Assembly (NCBI RefSeq): GCF_900105675.1
Contig: NZ_LT629786.1
Location: forward strand, 2,666,001 to 2,730,000
Length of the DNA: 64,000 bases
Source of the DNA: Pseudomonas synxantha
GTDB lineage: Bacteria > Pseudomonadota > Gammaproteobacteria > Pseudomonadales > Pseudomonadaceae
Direction: 5' to 3'
The position numbers were made by a program, and so were the translations under genes. The notes beneath the pieces were generated by a model, which worked only from the letters and a program-made list of their open reading frames with translations, did no database searches and was not told the origin of the DNA. Position 1 is the stretch's first letter, and every line of letters begins with the position of its first letter. This document shows positions 1 to 7,879 of this stretch, one piece after another.

Positions 1-52
1 GCGAACTAAATGCATTTTTCTGATATTGAATAAATATCAACATTTTATATTT

Positions 53-66
53 TAATAATTAGGTTA
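53..66 (-). promoter_or_regulatory. Putative operator motif, copy 1 (TAAT-N-ATTA core)
   Basis: On the minus strand this reads TAACCTAATTATTA. It matches the motifs at 2265-2278 and 3328-3341 in 12 or 13 of 14 positions, and all three contain the palindrome TAAT-N-ATTA. It lies about 110 bases upstream of the flavin monooxygenase ATG, inside a very AT-rich stretch (positions 1-70) that is probably the promoter region. I infer a shared regulator, most simply the LysR protein at 2291-3196. No binding evidence is available. Confidence 0.4.
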
Positions 67-174
67 GAACCAAACGGCATTTTACAGGCTCGGCCGCTGG
101 CTCTACTTTCACGTCTACGGACCGACCCCCTGCCCGGTGGAGGCTTGTTTACCGACCTCGACAAGGACCTGACC

Positions 175-1257
175 ATGAGCATTGAATTCATCGGCTATAT
201 CGGCGGCCACCACGCCTCGGAAATCCACCCGCGCAGCGGCCCGACCCTGCAACCGGACTACGTCGAAAGCGTCGCCCGCGCCCATGAAACGGCGGGCTTC
301 GACCGCGCCCTGATAGCCTTCCACTCCAACAGCCCGGACAGCACGCTGATCGCCGCCCATGCGGCCAGCGTCACCACCAGGCTGCAATTTTTAATCGCCC
401 ACCGCCCGGGTTTTGCCCAGCCCACATTGGCTGCACGCCAGTTCGCCACGCTGGATGTGTTCAACGGTGGGCGTACTGCCGTGCACATCATCACCGGCGG
501 CGATGACAACGAACTGCGTGCCGATGGCAGCCATATCGGCAAGGACGAACGCTATGCGCGCACCGACGAGTACCTGAGCGTGGTGCGTCAGGAGTGGACC
601 AGCGAGCAGCCCTTCGACTTCACCGGCACTTACTACCAAGTGCAAGGCGCGCACTCCACAGTGAAGTCGCCGCAACAGCCGCATATCCCGCTGTATTTCG
701 GCGGTTCGTCAGCGGCGGCGATTGCCGTGGCCGGCAAGCATGCGGATGTGTATGCGCTGTGGGGCGAAACCTATGAGCAGGTGCGCGAAGTGGTGACCCA
801 GGTGCGCGCCGAAGCGGCCAAGCATGGGCGTACGATTCGCTTCAGCCTGTCGTTGCGGCCGATCCTCGCCGACACCGAGGAACTGGCGTGGCAACGTGCC
901 GAGCAGATTCTGCAGCAGGCCACGGCGCTGGCCGAGAAGAATGGCTTTGTGCGCCGCGAGCCGCCGAATGAAGGCTCGCGACGGTTGCTGGCGGCGGCGG
1001 CTCAGGGGTCGCGGTTGGATAAGCGTTTGTGGACCGGGATTGCCGGGTTGCTCGGGGCGCAGGGCAATTCCACGTCGTTGGTGGGCACTGCTGAGCAAGT
1101 CGCAGAGGCGCTGTTGGATTACTACGACCTGGGAATTACCACCTTCCTGATTCGTGGGTTCGACCCGCTCAATGATGCGATTGACTATGGCAAGAAGTTG
1201 ATTCCCCTCACCCGCCAGCTGGTTGCCGAGCGGGAACAGGCCCAGCAAGTGGCTTAA
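175..1257 (+). CDS. LLM-class flavin-dependent monooxygenase, alkanesulfonate monooxygenase (SsuD)-like
   Basis: A 360-residue TIM-barrel flavin monooxygenase of the bacterial luciferase-like family. The N-terminal segment with the GHHASEI stretch, the AHRPGF segment, HIITGGDDNE near residue 115 and IPLYFGGSS near residue 180 are typical of SsuD/SfnG-type enzymes, which use FMNH2 and O2 to release sulfite from sulfonates or oxidise sulfones. I chose the ATG at 175 because AAGGA lies 7 bases upstream and the family N-terminus begins there; the frame is open 30 bases further, to an ATG at 145. The neighbouring cysteine dioxygenase, rhodanese and sulfonate-type binding protein fit a sulfur-scavenging role. 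Family assignment is firm; the exact substrate (sulfonate, sulfone or other) cannot be read from sequence. Confidence 0.88.
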   Translation: MSIEFIGYIGGHHASEIHPRSGPTLQPDYVESVARAHETAGFDRALIAFHSNSPDSTLIAAHAASVTTRLQFLIAHRPGFAQPTLAARQFATLDVFNGGRTAVHIITGGDDNELRADGSHIGKDERYARTDEYLSVVRQEWTSEQPFDFTGTYYQVQGAHSTVKSPQQPHIPLYFGGSSAAAIAVAGKHADVYALWGETYEQVREVVTQVRAEAAKHGRTIRFSLSLRPILADTEELAWQRAEQILQQATALAEKNGFVRREPPNEGSRRLLAAAAQGSRLDKRLWTGIAGLLGAQGNSTSLVGTAEQVAEALLDYYDLGITTFLIRGFDPLNDAIDYGKKLIPLTRQLVAEREQAQQVA

Positions 1258-1276
1258 GCACACAGCAAGTCAAAAA

Positions 1277-1367
1277 ATGTGGGAGGGGGCTTGCTCCCGA
1301 TAGCGGTGGGTCAGTCATAGATATAGAGACTGACCCACCGCCATCGGGAGCAAGCCCCCTCCCACAT
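1277..1367. repeat. REPIN-like inverted repeat
   Basis: A 91-bp imperfect palindrome: ATGTGGGAGGGGGCTTGCTC on the left and its complement ending CCCACAT on the right, with GACTGACCCACC and its partner near the loop. The same arms recur at 8838, 12825, 15622 and 18716. Such short paired REP sequences (REPINs) are abundant in P. fluorescens-group genomes. It sits between the monooxygenase and the convergent aldolase gene, where it may also end transcription. Confidence 0.85.
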
Positions 1368-1389
1368 TTGATTTGCCGCGCATTCAGGA

Positions 1390-2184
1390 TCAGTTCTTGT
1401 AGTCGGTATCAGTCCGCTCCAACTGCCGCACCAGCGCATTCCAATGCCGCGCCACTCCGGGCCCTTGCCCATTGCTGAACACCTTGGCCTGCTCCTCGAC
1501 CTTGGCCACCACCTCTGCCGGCGGGAAGATCAATTCGGCATTCCCCGCCGCCTGCGCGGCGATCTGTATGTTGCAGGCGCGCTCCAGGCTTTGCAGTTGC
1601 TGGAAGGCGTGCTCGACGCTGACGCCCGCCGTCAACAAGCCATGGTTGCGCAGAATCATCACGCTCTTGTCGCCCAGGTCTGCCACCAGCCGCTCACGCT
1701 CATCCAGGTCCAGGGCCACGCCCTCGTAACCGTGGTAGGCCACGCGCCCGGAGAACGCAATGGAGTGCTGGGAAATCGGCAGCAAGCCGTCCTTCTGCGC
1801 CGACACCGCAATACCATCGCGGGTATGGGTGTGCAGCACCGCTTGCAGGTCATGGCGCGCACCGTGGATGGCGCTGTGGATCACGTGGCCGGCGTAGTTG
1901 ATCCCCAGGCCAGTGGGGTCGTCGACGATGGTGCCATCGAGGTCGACCTTGACCAGGTTGGAGGCGCTGATTTCATCGAACAACAACCCGAAGGCGTTGA
2001 TCAGGAAATGCTCGTCGGGCCCCGGTACACGGGCCGAGAAGTGCGTATAGATATGGTCGGTCCACTTGTACAAGGCCGCCAGGCGGTAGGCGGCGGCCAG
2101 TTTGACGCGCACCTCCCACTCCTCTGGCGTGACGCGCTGGCGGACGGTATTGGAAACACTGGAAAGCGAGGTGACGCTGCTCAT
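1390..2184 (-). CDS. Class II aldolase/adducin family protein
   Basis: A 264-residue class II aldolase/adducin-fold protein. The metal-binding HTHTRDG segment (about residues 117-123) and the RNHGLLTAG segment (about residues 179-187) supply the histidines that hold the divalent metal in this family. Members act as fuculose/rhamnulose-phosphate aldolases, as decarboxylases, or have unknown substrates; the long N-terminal extension resembles uncharacterised proteobacterial versions rather than FucA. It follows the LysR gene on the same strand with a 106-bp AT-rich gap that holds a putative operator at 2265-2278, so it may be separately controlled. The specific reaction is unknown. Confidence 0.85.
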   Translation of the reverse strand: MSSVTSLSSVSNTVRQRVTPEEWEVRVKLAAAYRLAALYKWTDHIYTHFSARVPGPDEHFLINAFGLLFDEISASNLVKVDLDGTIVDDPTGLGINYAGHVIHSAIHGARHDLQAVLHTHTRDGIAVSAQKDGLLPISQHSIAFSGRVAYHGYEGVALDLDERERLVADLGDKSVMILRNHGLLTAGVSVEHAFQQLQSLERACNIQIAAQAAGNAELIFPPAEVVAKVEEQAKVFSNGQGPGVARHWNALVRQLERTDTDYKN

Positions 2185-2264
2185 GGCAAAACTTCCTGGA
2201 TGGCCTTAAGGACTCAAGGCCAGCCTAGGGGAAGCAAAAAAATAATAAAAAGCACATTTTAATC

Positions 2265-2278
2265 TAAGCTAATTATTA
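2265..2278 (+). promoter_or_regulatory. Putative operator motif, copy 2
   Basis: TAAGCTAATTATTA, differing at one base from the copy at 3328 and containing the TAAT-N-ATTA palindrome. It lies in the AT-rich gap between the LysR gene and the aldolase start at 2184, about 80 bases upstream of that start. Assignment to LysR-type regulation is inference. Confidence 0.4.
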
Positions 2279-2290
2279 TTTTTTTTCATA

Positions 2291-3196
2291 TCACGCGACG
2301 TTGCGGATCTTGTGCAGGGAGTCTGCCACCCACTGGCCAAACGCATCCACCGGCCCCTGCAGATTGCCAAGGAAGTGCGGGTAGATCAGCCACAGGTCCA
2401 TCACCGGCTTGAAGTCCTTGAGCGGCATCACTGCCAGCTGCTCGCGATGGGCACTGCGCTCCAATAACGGGCGCGGTACCAGGCCAAGGCCGAGGCCGTC
2501 GGCCACCAAACCTAATTGCAGTTCGGTGCCGAAGGTTTCCAGGTTCACTCGCAGCGCCAGGCCCTGGTCAGACAAGGTGCGTTGCAAGCCGGCTCGGAAG
2601 CCGCAGCCATCCGGGTTGAGAATCCAGCCGTTCTGGTACACATCCGCCAGCTTGCACGGCTTTTTCGGCAACTGCGCCTTGGCGCAGACCACCACCAGCT
2701 CCATCTTGCCGATGGACTCACCGACGATGTTGTCCGGGAAGATCTTGCCCGCCGGGAACAACGCCACCGCCGCATCCAGCTCGCCGCGTTCGATCTTGCC
2801 GACCAATTGGCTGCCCCAGCCGGTGGCGACCTGGGCGCGCAGGTCGGTGTATTCAGTGCGCAGGTGCTTGAGCGCGTCCAGCAACACCACGTCGCCGATG
2901 GTCTGCGGTACACCCAGGCGCAACACGCCGGTGGGCGGCGCATCGGTAGCTACCAGTTCGCGCAGGGCGTCCATCTCGCGCAGGATCAGCCGGCATTGTT
3001 CATAGACGCGGGTGCCGATCAGCGTCGGCTTGAGGGGCTTGGTGTTGCGGTCGAACAGCTCCACGCCCAGGGCCTGCTCGAAGTTCTGCACACGCCGGGT
3101 AATGGCCGGCTGGGTCAGTTGCAACGACTCGGCGGCATGGCTGATGGACTGGCAACGAATCACTTCGACAAAGGCATCGATATCGTCAATTTTCAT
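2291..3196 (-). CDS. LysR-family transcriptional regulator
   Basis: A 301-residue LysR-type regulator. The N-terminal winged helix (residues 1-60; AFVEV, SISHAAESLQLTQPAITRRV, LGVELFDR) is followed by a periplasmic-binding-like effector domain from about residue 90 to the end. Length is normal for the family. It is transcribed away from the cysteine dioxygenase gene across a 206-bp AT-rich intergenic region and towards the aldolase gene, so it probably controls one or both. Copies of a shared 14-bp motif flank it on both sides, which supports local control. The effector is unknown; a sulfur compound would suit the neighbours. Confidence 0.93.
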   Translation of the reverse strand: MKIDDIDAFVEVIRCQSISHAAESLQLTQPAITRRVQNFEQALGVELFDRNTKPLKPTLIGTRVYEQCRLILREMDALRELVATDAPPTGVLRLGVPQTIGDVVLLDALKHLRTEYTDLRAQVATGWGSQLVGKIERGELDAAVALFPAGKIFPDNIVGESIGKMELVVVCAKAQLPKKPCKLADVYQNGWILNPDGCGFRAGLQRTLSDQGLALRVNLETFGTELQLGLVADGLGLGLVPRPLLERSAHREQLAVMPLKDFKPVMDLWLIYPHFLGNLQGPVDAFGQWVADSLHKIRNVA

Positions 3197-3327
3197 TTGG
3201 GCCGCACATAGAGATCAGTCATTAAGATGTGCGTGAAGCATAGTTGCCGCCAACCAGTCTGGATAGCCCACGCTGTGATCGATAACGTCTAACGCTATTC
3301 ACACCTGTTCTAAATTACCTTCGGCTA

Positions 3328-3341
3328 TAAGCTAATCATTA
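3328..3341 (+). promoter_or_regulatory. Putative operator motif, copy 3, in the LysR/cysteine dioxygenase divergent promoter
   Basis: TAAGCTAATCATTA, with the palindrome TAAT-C-ATTA, lies in the intergenic region between the divergent LysR (start 3196) and cysteine dioxygenase (start 3403) genes, about 62 bases upstream of the latter. LysR regulators commonly bind such a position. The motif is seen directly; the function is inferred. Confidence 0.45.
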
Positions 3342-3402
3342 AAAAATAGCATATTAACTGCAAACATTATGCTTATATAAACCCATCAACCCAGCCGATG
3401 GA

Positions 3403-4020
3403 ATGGTCATGACCCAGGCCCGACACCCCGAGAGACTCAGAGCCTTCATAGGCGCCCTGGCGGAACTGATCGAAGCCAACCCGCGCGAAGGCGACCTGCT
3501 GCACCGTGGCGGCAAGCTGCTGGCGCAACTGGTCAGCCATGATGACTGGCTCCCTGACGAATTCGCCCAGCCTGACCCCGAGCGCTACCAGCAGTTTTTG
3601 CTGCATGCCGATTCGCGCCAACGTTTCAGCCTTGTCAGCTTCGTGTGGGGGCCGGGGCAACGCACACCGATTCATGACCATCGGGTATGGGGGCTGATCG
3701 GCATGTTGCGCGGCTCGGAATTTTCCCAGGGGTTTGCCCGTGCCCCCGATGGCAGCCTGATGGCTGAAGGCAAACCGATCCAGCTATTGCCGGGTCAAGT
3801 CGAAGCAGTGTCGCCCAGGATTGGCGATATTCATCAGGTCAGCAATGCCCACGCCGATCAGGTGTCCATCAGCATCCATGTGTACGGCGCCAATATCGGT
3901 GCGGTGCGCCGTGCGGTGTATCAGCCTGACGGCAGCGAAAAACTGTTTATCTCTGGTTATTCCAACGCCTATCTCCCGAATATCTGGGACTTGTCCAAAG
4001 AAAAGAGCCCTGCCCTATGA
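3403..4020 (+). CDS. Cysteine dioxygenase family protein
   Basis: A 205-residue cupin of the cysteine dioxygenase family, which oxidises cysteine (or a related thiol such as 3-mercaptopropionate) to the sulfinic acid with a mononuclear iron. TPIHDHRVWGLIGMLRG holds the His91-x-His93 iron ligands and GDIHQVSN supplies the third ligand, His144; these fit the three-His site of the family. An in-frame ATG also occurs at 3409. The stop overlaps the ATG of the downstream rhodanese gene (ATGA at 4017), so the two are translationally coupled, suggesting that the product enters a sulfur-handling step. Substrate preference (Cys or 3-mercaptopropionate) is not settled. Confidence 0.92.
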   Translation: MVMTQARHPERLRAFIGALAELIEANPREGDLLHRGGKLLAQLVSHDDWLPDEFAQPDPERYQQFLLHADSRQRFSLVSFVWGPGQRTPIHDHRVWGLIGMLRGSEFSQGFARAPDGSLMAEGKPIQLLPGQVEAVSPRIGDIHQVSNAHADQVSISIHVYGANIGAVRRAVYQPDGSEKLFISGYSNAYLPNIWDLSKEKSPAL

Positions 4021-5600
4021 CCAACGTATCGACCCGCCGCTATGCGCAGATTCGCCAGGCCTTGTTGGACCGTGAAGAAGTCGCGCTGATCGACGTGCGC
4101 GAGGAAGCGCCGTTTGCCGAGGCCCACCCGCTGTTCGCCGCGAATATCCCGCTGTCCAAGCTGGAACTGGAGGTGTACTCGCGTATTCCACGCCGCGATA
4201 CCCAAGTCACCCTGTATGACAACGGTGAAGGGCTGGCCAGCCGCGCCGCCGAACGCCTGGTTGCGTTGGGCTACACCCAGGTCAGCCTGCTTGAAGGCGG
4301 GCTGGAGGGTTGGCGCCGGGCCGGCGGCGAGCTGTTTATCGACGTCAACGTACCCAGCAAGGCCTTTGGCGAACTGGTCGAGAGCCAGCGCCACACACCG
4401 TCCCTGGCCGCCGAAGACGTGCAGGACCTGCTCGACAGCCAGGCCGATGTGGTGGTGCTCGACGCCCGCCGCTTCGACGAATACCAGACCATGAGCATCC
4501 CCACCGGCATCAGCGTGCCAGGCGCCGAACTGGTACTGCGCGCCCGCGAACTGGCACCCGACCCGGCCACGCGCATTATCGTCAACTGCGCCGGGCGCAC
4601 CCGCAGCATTATCGGCACCCAGTCGCTGATCAATGCCGGCGTTCCCAACCCCGTGTCAGCCCTGCGCAACGGCACGATCGGCTGGACATTGGCCGGGCAA
4701 ACACTGGCCCATGGCCAAGCCCGCCGCTTCGCGCCAACGCCAGAGGAACACCGCCAGCGCGCCGCCGAGGCTGCGCGCCGCGTCGCCGACAAGGCCCGGG
4801 TCGGTCGCGCCATTCTCAACGATCTTCACCGCTGGCAGCAGGATGCGACGCGCACCACCTACCTGTTCGATGTGCGCACCCCGGAAGAATTCGAAATCGG
4901 CCATTTGCCCGGCGCACGCTCCACGCCCGGCGGCCAATTGGTGCAGGAAACCGATCACGTTGCCAGCGTACGCGGGGCGCGCCTGGTGCTGGTGGACGAC
5001 GACGGCGTGCGCGCCAATATGTCTGCGTCCTGGCTGGCCCAGTTGGGTTGGCAGGTGCATGTACTGGATGATCTGCAAGCGGCGCATTTCAGCGAACATG
5101 GCGCTTGGGTCGCACCGGTGCCTGCGCCGCCCCAGGCCGAACTGATCAGCGCGCCTACCCTCGCCGACTGGCTGGGCCATGGCGACACCATGGTGCTGGA
5201 CTTCACTGCCAGCGCCAACTATGTCAAACGCCATATTCCCGGGGCCTGGTGGATCCTTCGCGGGCAACTGCCCCAGGCCCTGGCCAATGTGCCGCCTGCG
5301 CAACGCTACGTATTGACCTGCGGCAGCAGCCAGCTGGCGCGCCTGGCGGTGGCCGAAGTCGAGACCCTGACTGGCAAGCAGGTGTTTCTGCTACAGGACG
5401 GCACCGCCGGCTGGATCGCCGCGCAACTGCCTCTGGAAGAAGGCGAAACCCACCTGGCCTCGCCGCGTATCGACCGTTACCGCCGCCCCTATGAAGGCAC
5501 CGATAACCCGCGGGAGGCCATGCAGGCGTACCTGGACTGGGAGTTCGGCCTGGTCGCGCAATTGGCCCGCGACGGCACCCATGGTTTCTATGTGATCTGA
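4017..5600 (+). CDS. Multidomain rhodanese-related sulfurtransferase (four rhodanese folds)
   Basis: A 527-residue protein built from four consecutive rhodanese-like domains, at about residues 5-105, 125-235, 265-370 and 370-480. Domains 2 and 4 keep the catalytic-loop cysteine (NCAGRTRS and TCGSSQLA). In domains 1 and 3 the loop reads YDNGEGLAS and VDDDGVRAN, without cysteine, so they are probably inactive or binding domains. Rhodaneses carry sulfane sulfur as a cysteine persulfide. The gene overlaps the cysteine dioxygenase gene by 4 bp. A soluble cytoplasmic location is expected because no signal peptide is visible. Domain count is read from repeated DxR and loop motifs and is approximate. 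Confidence 0.88.
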   Translation: MTNVSTRRYAQIRQALLDREEVALIDVREEAPFAEAHPLFAANIPLSKLELEVYSRIPRRDTQVTLYDNGEGLASRAAERLVALGYTQVSLLEGGLEGWRRAGGELFIDVNVPSKAFGELVESQRHTPSLAAEDVQDLLDSQADVVVLDARRFDEYQTMSIPTGISVPGAELVLRARELAPDPATRIIVNCAGRTRSIIGTQSLINAGVPNPVSALRNGTIGWTLAGQTLAHGQARRFAPTPEEHRQRAAEAARRVADKARVGRAILNDLHRWQQDATRTTYLFDVRTPEEFEIGHLPGARSTPGGQLVQETDHVASVRGARLVLVDDDGVRANMSASWLAQLGWQVHVLDDLQAAHFSEHGAWVAPVPAPPQAELISAPTLADWLGHGDTMVLDFTASANYVKRHIPGAWWILRGQLPQALANVPPAQRYVLTCGSSQLARLAVAEVETLTGKQVFLLQDGTAGWIAAQLPLEEGETHLASPRIDRYRRPYEGTDNPREAMQAYLDWEFGLVAQLARDGTHGFYVI

Positions 5601-5640
5601 GCCACCGCTGCACCGTTCCCACGGACATCCGACCCCTTCT

Positions 5641-5675
5641 CCAGGCGGAGGTATCTCCTTTTATCCAACGCCTGG
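5641..5675 (+). promoter_or_regulatory. Stem-loop in the leader of the binding-protein gene
   Basis: CCAGGCG at 5641-5647 pairs with CGCCTGG at 5669-5675, and a nested GGAG-GTAT-CTCC hairpin lies inside. The 3' arm abuts the GGAG at 5674-5677 that probably serves as ribosome binding site for the ATG at 5686. It could be an intercistronic processing or stability hairpin, or could affect translation. There is no T-tract typical of a terminator, and function is unproven. Confidence 0.4.
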
Positions 5676-5685
5676 AGTTTGCCCC

Positions 5686-6645
5686 ATGCTGTACGCCACC
5701 CCATTCAAACGCCTGCTGCTGGGCGCCGCATTGGCCCTCGGCCTGTCCACCGCCCAGGCCGCCGACCTGCAACCGCTGCGCGTAGCCAACCAGAAGTCCA
5801 CGATCAAGGCACTGCTGGACGCTTCTGGCGAAAGCCAAAACGTTCCCTATGAGATCAAGTGGTCGGAATTCCCCTCGGCCTCGCCCCTGGGCGAAGCGCT
5901 GAACGCCGGCGCCGTGGATGTCGGCGCCCTGGGCGATGCTCCCTATGTGTTTGCCTTGGGCGCGGGCGCATCGATCAAAGTGATCAGCATCATCCATGCC
6001 GAAGGACGTAACACCACCGCACTGCTGGTGCCCAAGGACTCGCCGATCAAGACTGCGGCGGATCTCAAGGGCAAGAAAATCGTCACCGGCCGCGGCTCCA
6101 TCGGGCACTACCTGGCAATCAGGGCCCTGAACGATGCCGGCTTGAGCACCCAGGATGTGCACTTCATTTTCCTGCTGCCCGCCGAGTCACGGCTGGTGCT
6201 GGACAACGGCACTGCGGATGCCTGGGCAACATGGGACCCCTACACCACCGTGGTCACCTCACAGAGCAACGCCCGCGTGCTGGTCAGCGGCAAGAACCTG
6301 TTGAGCAATCACCTCTATTTCGCCGCCACCGGCCAGGCGATCGCCGACAAACGCGTGCAACTGGACGACTTTGTCGCACGGGTTGACCGCGCCTACGCCT
6401 GGGCCAACACCCACCCCGATGAATATGCCGCCGCCCAGGCCAGGATCACGGGCTTGCCATTGGCCGTGCACGTCGAAGTGGCCAAGGACACCCACCTGTC
6501 ACCGGTCGCGATTGACGACAGCGTGGTCCGCGGCCTGCAAACCACCGCCGACACCTATGTCAAAGAAGGCCTGCTGCCCACGCATATCGACGTCTCCCAG
6601 GGCTTCGATCCAAGTTTCAACACCAAGCGTGCGCCCCAGCTGTAG
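5686..6645 (+). CDS. ABC transporter substrate-binding protein, aliphatic sulfonate (SsuA) type
   Basis: A 319-residue periplasmic binding protein of the SsuA/nitrate/taurine family. Residues 1-25 form a Sec signal peptide (basic FKR, hydrophobic LLLGAALALG, cleavage after TAQA). The mature part contains WSEFPSASPLGEALNAGAVDVGALGDAP and the DAWATWDPYT segment characteristic of sulfonate binders. No permease or ATPase gene lies nearby, so it must use a transporter encoded elsewhere or its partners have been lost. It sits between the rhodanese gene and a DszC-like monooxygenase gene on the same strand. Confidence 0.92.
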   Translation: MLYATPFKRLLLGAALALGLSTAQAADLQPLRVANQKSTIKALLDASGESQNVPYEIKWSEFPSASPLGEALNAGAVDVGALGDAPYVFALGAGASIKVISIIHAEGRNTTALLVPKDSPIKTAADLKGKKIVTGRGSIGHYLAIRALNDAGLSTQDVHFIFLLPAESRLVLDNGTADAWATWDPYTTVVTSQSNARVLVSGKNLLSNHLYFAATGQAIADKRVQLDDFVARVDRAYAWANTHPDEYAAAQARITGLPLAVHVEVAKDTHLSPVAIDDSVVRGLQTTADTYVKEGLLPTHIDVSQGFDPSFNTKRAPQL

Positions 6646-6709
6646 TGCCAGCCCCGCTCAAAGCGCTGGCCTGGACACTGCCCCTCCCACTTTGACCGAG
6701 TACCTGCTG

Positions 6710-7879
6710 ATGACTCACTCATCTCTACGGGCTGTGGACGTCGTCGATTTCGACACCACGCTCGAACGCCTCAGCGCCGAACTGGCCAGCACCGCCCACA
6801 TCTATGACGAAAGCGGCGCCTTCCCCCACGCCAACTTCAAGCTGTTGCACCAACATGGCCTGCTCGCCCTCACCGTGCCCAAGGCCCTCGGCGGCGGCGG
6901 TGCCAGCCTGGCCCAGGCGCGCAAGGCCATCAGCGCGATAGCCAAGGGCGAACCGTCCACGGCGCTGATCCTGGTGATGCAGTACCTGCAACACAGTCGC
7001 CTGCAAGACAGCCAGGCCTGGCCCGCACACCTGCGTGTCAAAGTCGCTGAGGATGCAGTGCGCAACGGCGCGCTGATCAACGCCCTGCGTGTCGAACCGG
7101 ACCTGGGCACCCCGGCCCGTGGTGGTCTACCGGCCACCACCGCGGTGCGCGGCGCCGACGGCTGGCGTATCAGCGGGCGCAAGCTCTACTCCACCGGCAG
7201 CCATGGCTTGAGCTGGTTCAGCGTGTGGGCGCGCAGCGATGATGCCGACCCGCTGGTGGGCGCCTGGCTGGTGCCCAAGGACAGCCCCGGCGTGAGCATA
7301 ATCGACACCTGGGATCATCTGGGCATGCGCGCCACCTGCAGCCATGAGGTGGTACTCGACAACGTGCTGGTGCCGCTGGACCACGCCGTCAGCACCAGCC
7401 CCTGGAGCGCACCGCAGCCGGAGCTCGACGGTGACGGCTTGCTGTGGATGTCGGTGCTGCTGTCGTCGGTGTACGACGCCGTGGCCCAGGCGGCGCGGGA
7501 CTGGCTGGTGAACTGGCTGGAGGAACGCAAGCCATCCAACCTCGGCGCGGCGCTGTCCAGCTTGCCGCGTTTCCAGGAGACCGTCGGCCATATCGACACC
7601 CTGCTATTCGCCAACCGCAGCCTGCTCGACGCCGCCGCCGAGGTGCATACCCCGGCCGCTAACGCTGCACAGTTGAAGTACCTGATCACCCATAACGCCA
7701 TTCGCGCCGTGGAACTGGCCATCGAGGCATCCGGCAACCCCGGCCTGTCACGCCACAGCCCGCTGCAACGACATTATCGCGACGTGCTGTGCAGCCGCGT
7801 ACACACCCCGCAGAACGACGCGGTGTTGCAAGGCGTCGGCAAAGCCGTGTTCACCCAACGCCAGAAGGAACGCACATGA
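6710..7879 (+). CDS. Acyl-CoA dehydrogenase-fold flavoprotein (DszC/SfnB-like monooxygenase)
   Basis: A 389-residue protein with the acyl-CoA dehydrogenase fold: N-terminal helical domain with the GLLALTVPKALGGGGASL segment, beta domain with GWRISGRKLYSTGSHG, and C-terminal helical bundle ending in the RHSPLQRHYRDV segment. Members next to sulfonate or sulfone genes (SfnB, DszC, DmoA-associated) are reduced-flavin-dependent oxygenases rather than dehydrogenases. The ATG at 6710 was chosen over the longer open frame because homology to the family starts there. Its TGA overlaps the ATG of the next gene. The substrate is unknown. Confidence 0.87.
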   Translation: MTHSSLRAVDVVDFDTTLERLSAELASTAHIYDESGAFPHANFKLLHQHGLLALTVPKALGGGGASLAQARKAISAIAKGEPSTALILVMQYLQHSRLQDSQAWPAHLRVKVAEDAVRNGALINALRVEPDLGTPARGGLPATTAVRGADGWRISGRKLYSTGSHGLSWFSVWARSDDADPLVGAWLVPKDSPGVSIIDTWDHLGMRATCSHEVVLDNVLVPLDHAVSTSPWSAPQPELDGDGLLWMSVLLSSVYDAVAQAARDWLVNWLEERKPSNLGAALSSLPRFQETVGHIDTLLFANRSLLDAAAEVHTPAANAAQLKYLITHNAIRAVELAIEASGNPGLSRHSPLQRHYRDVLCSRVHTPQNDAVLQGVGKAVFTQRQKERT

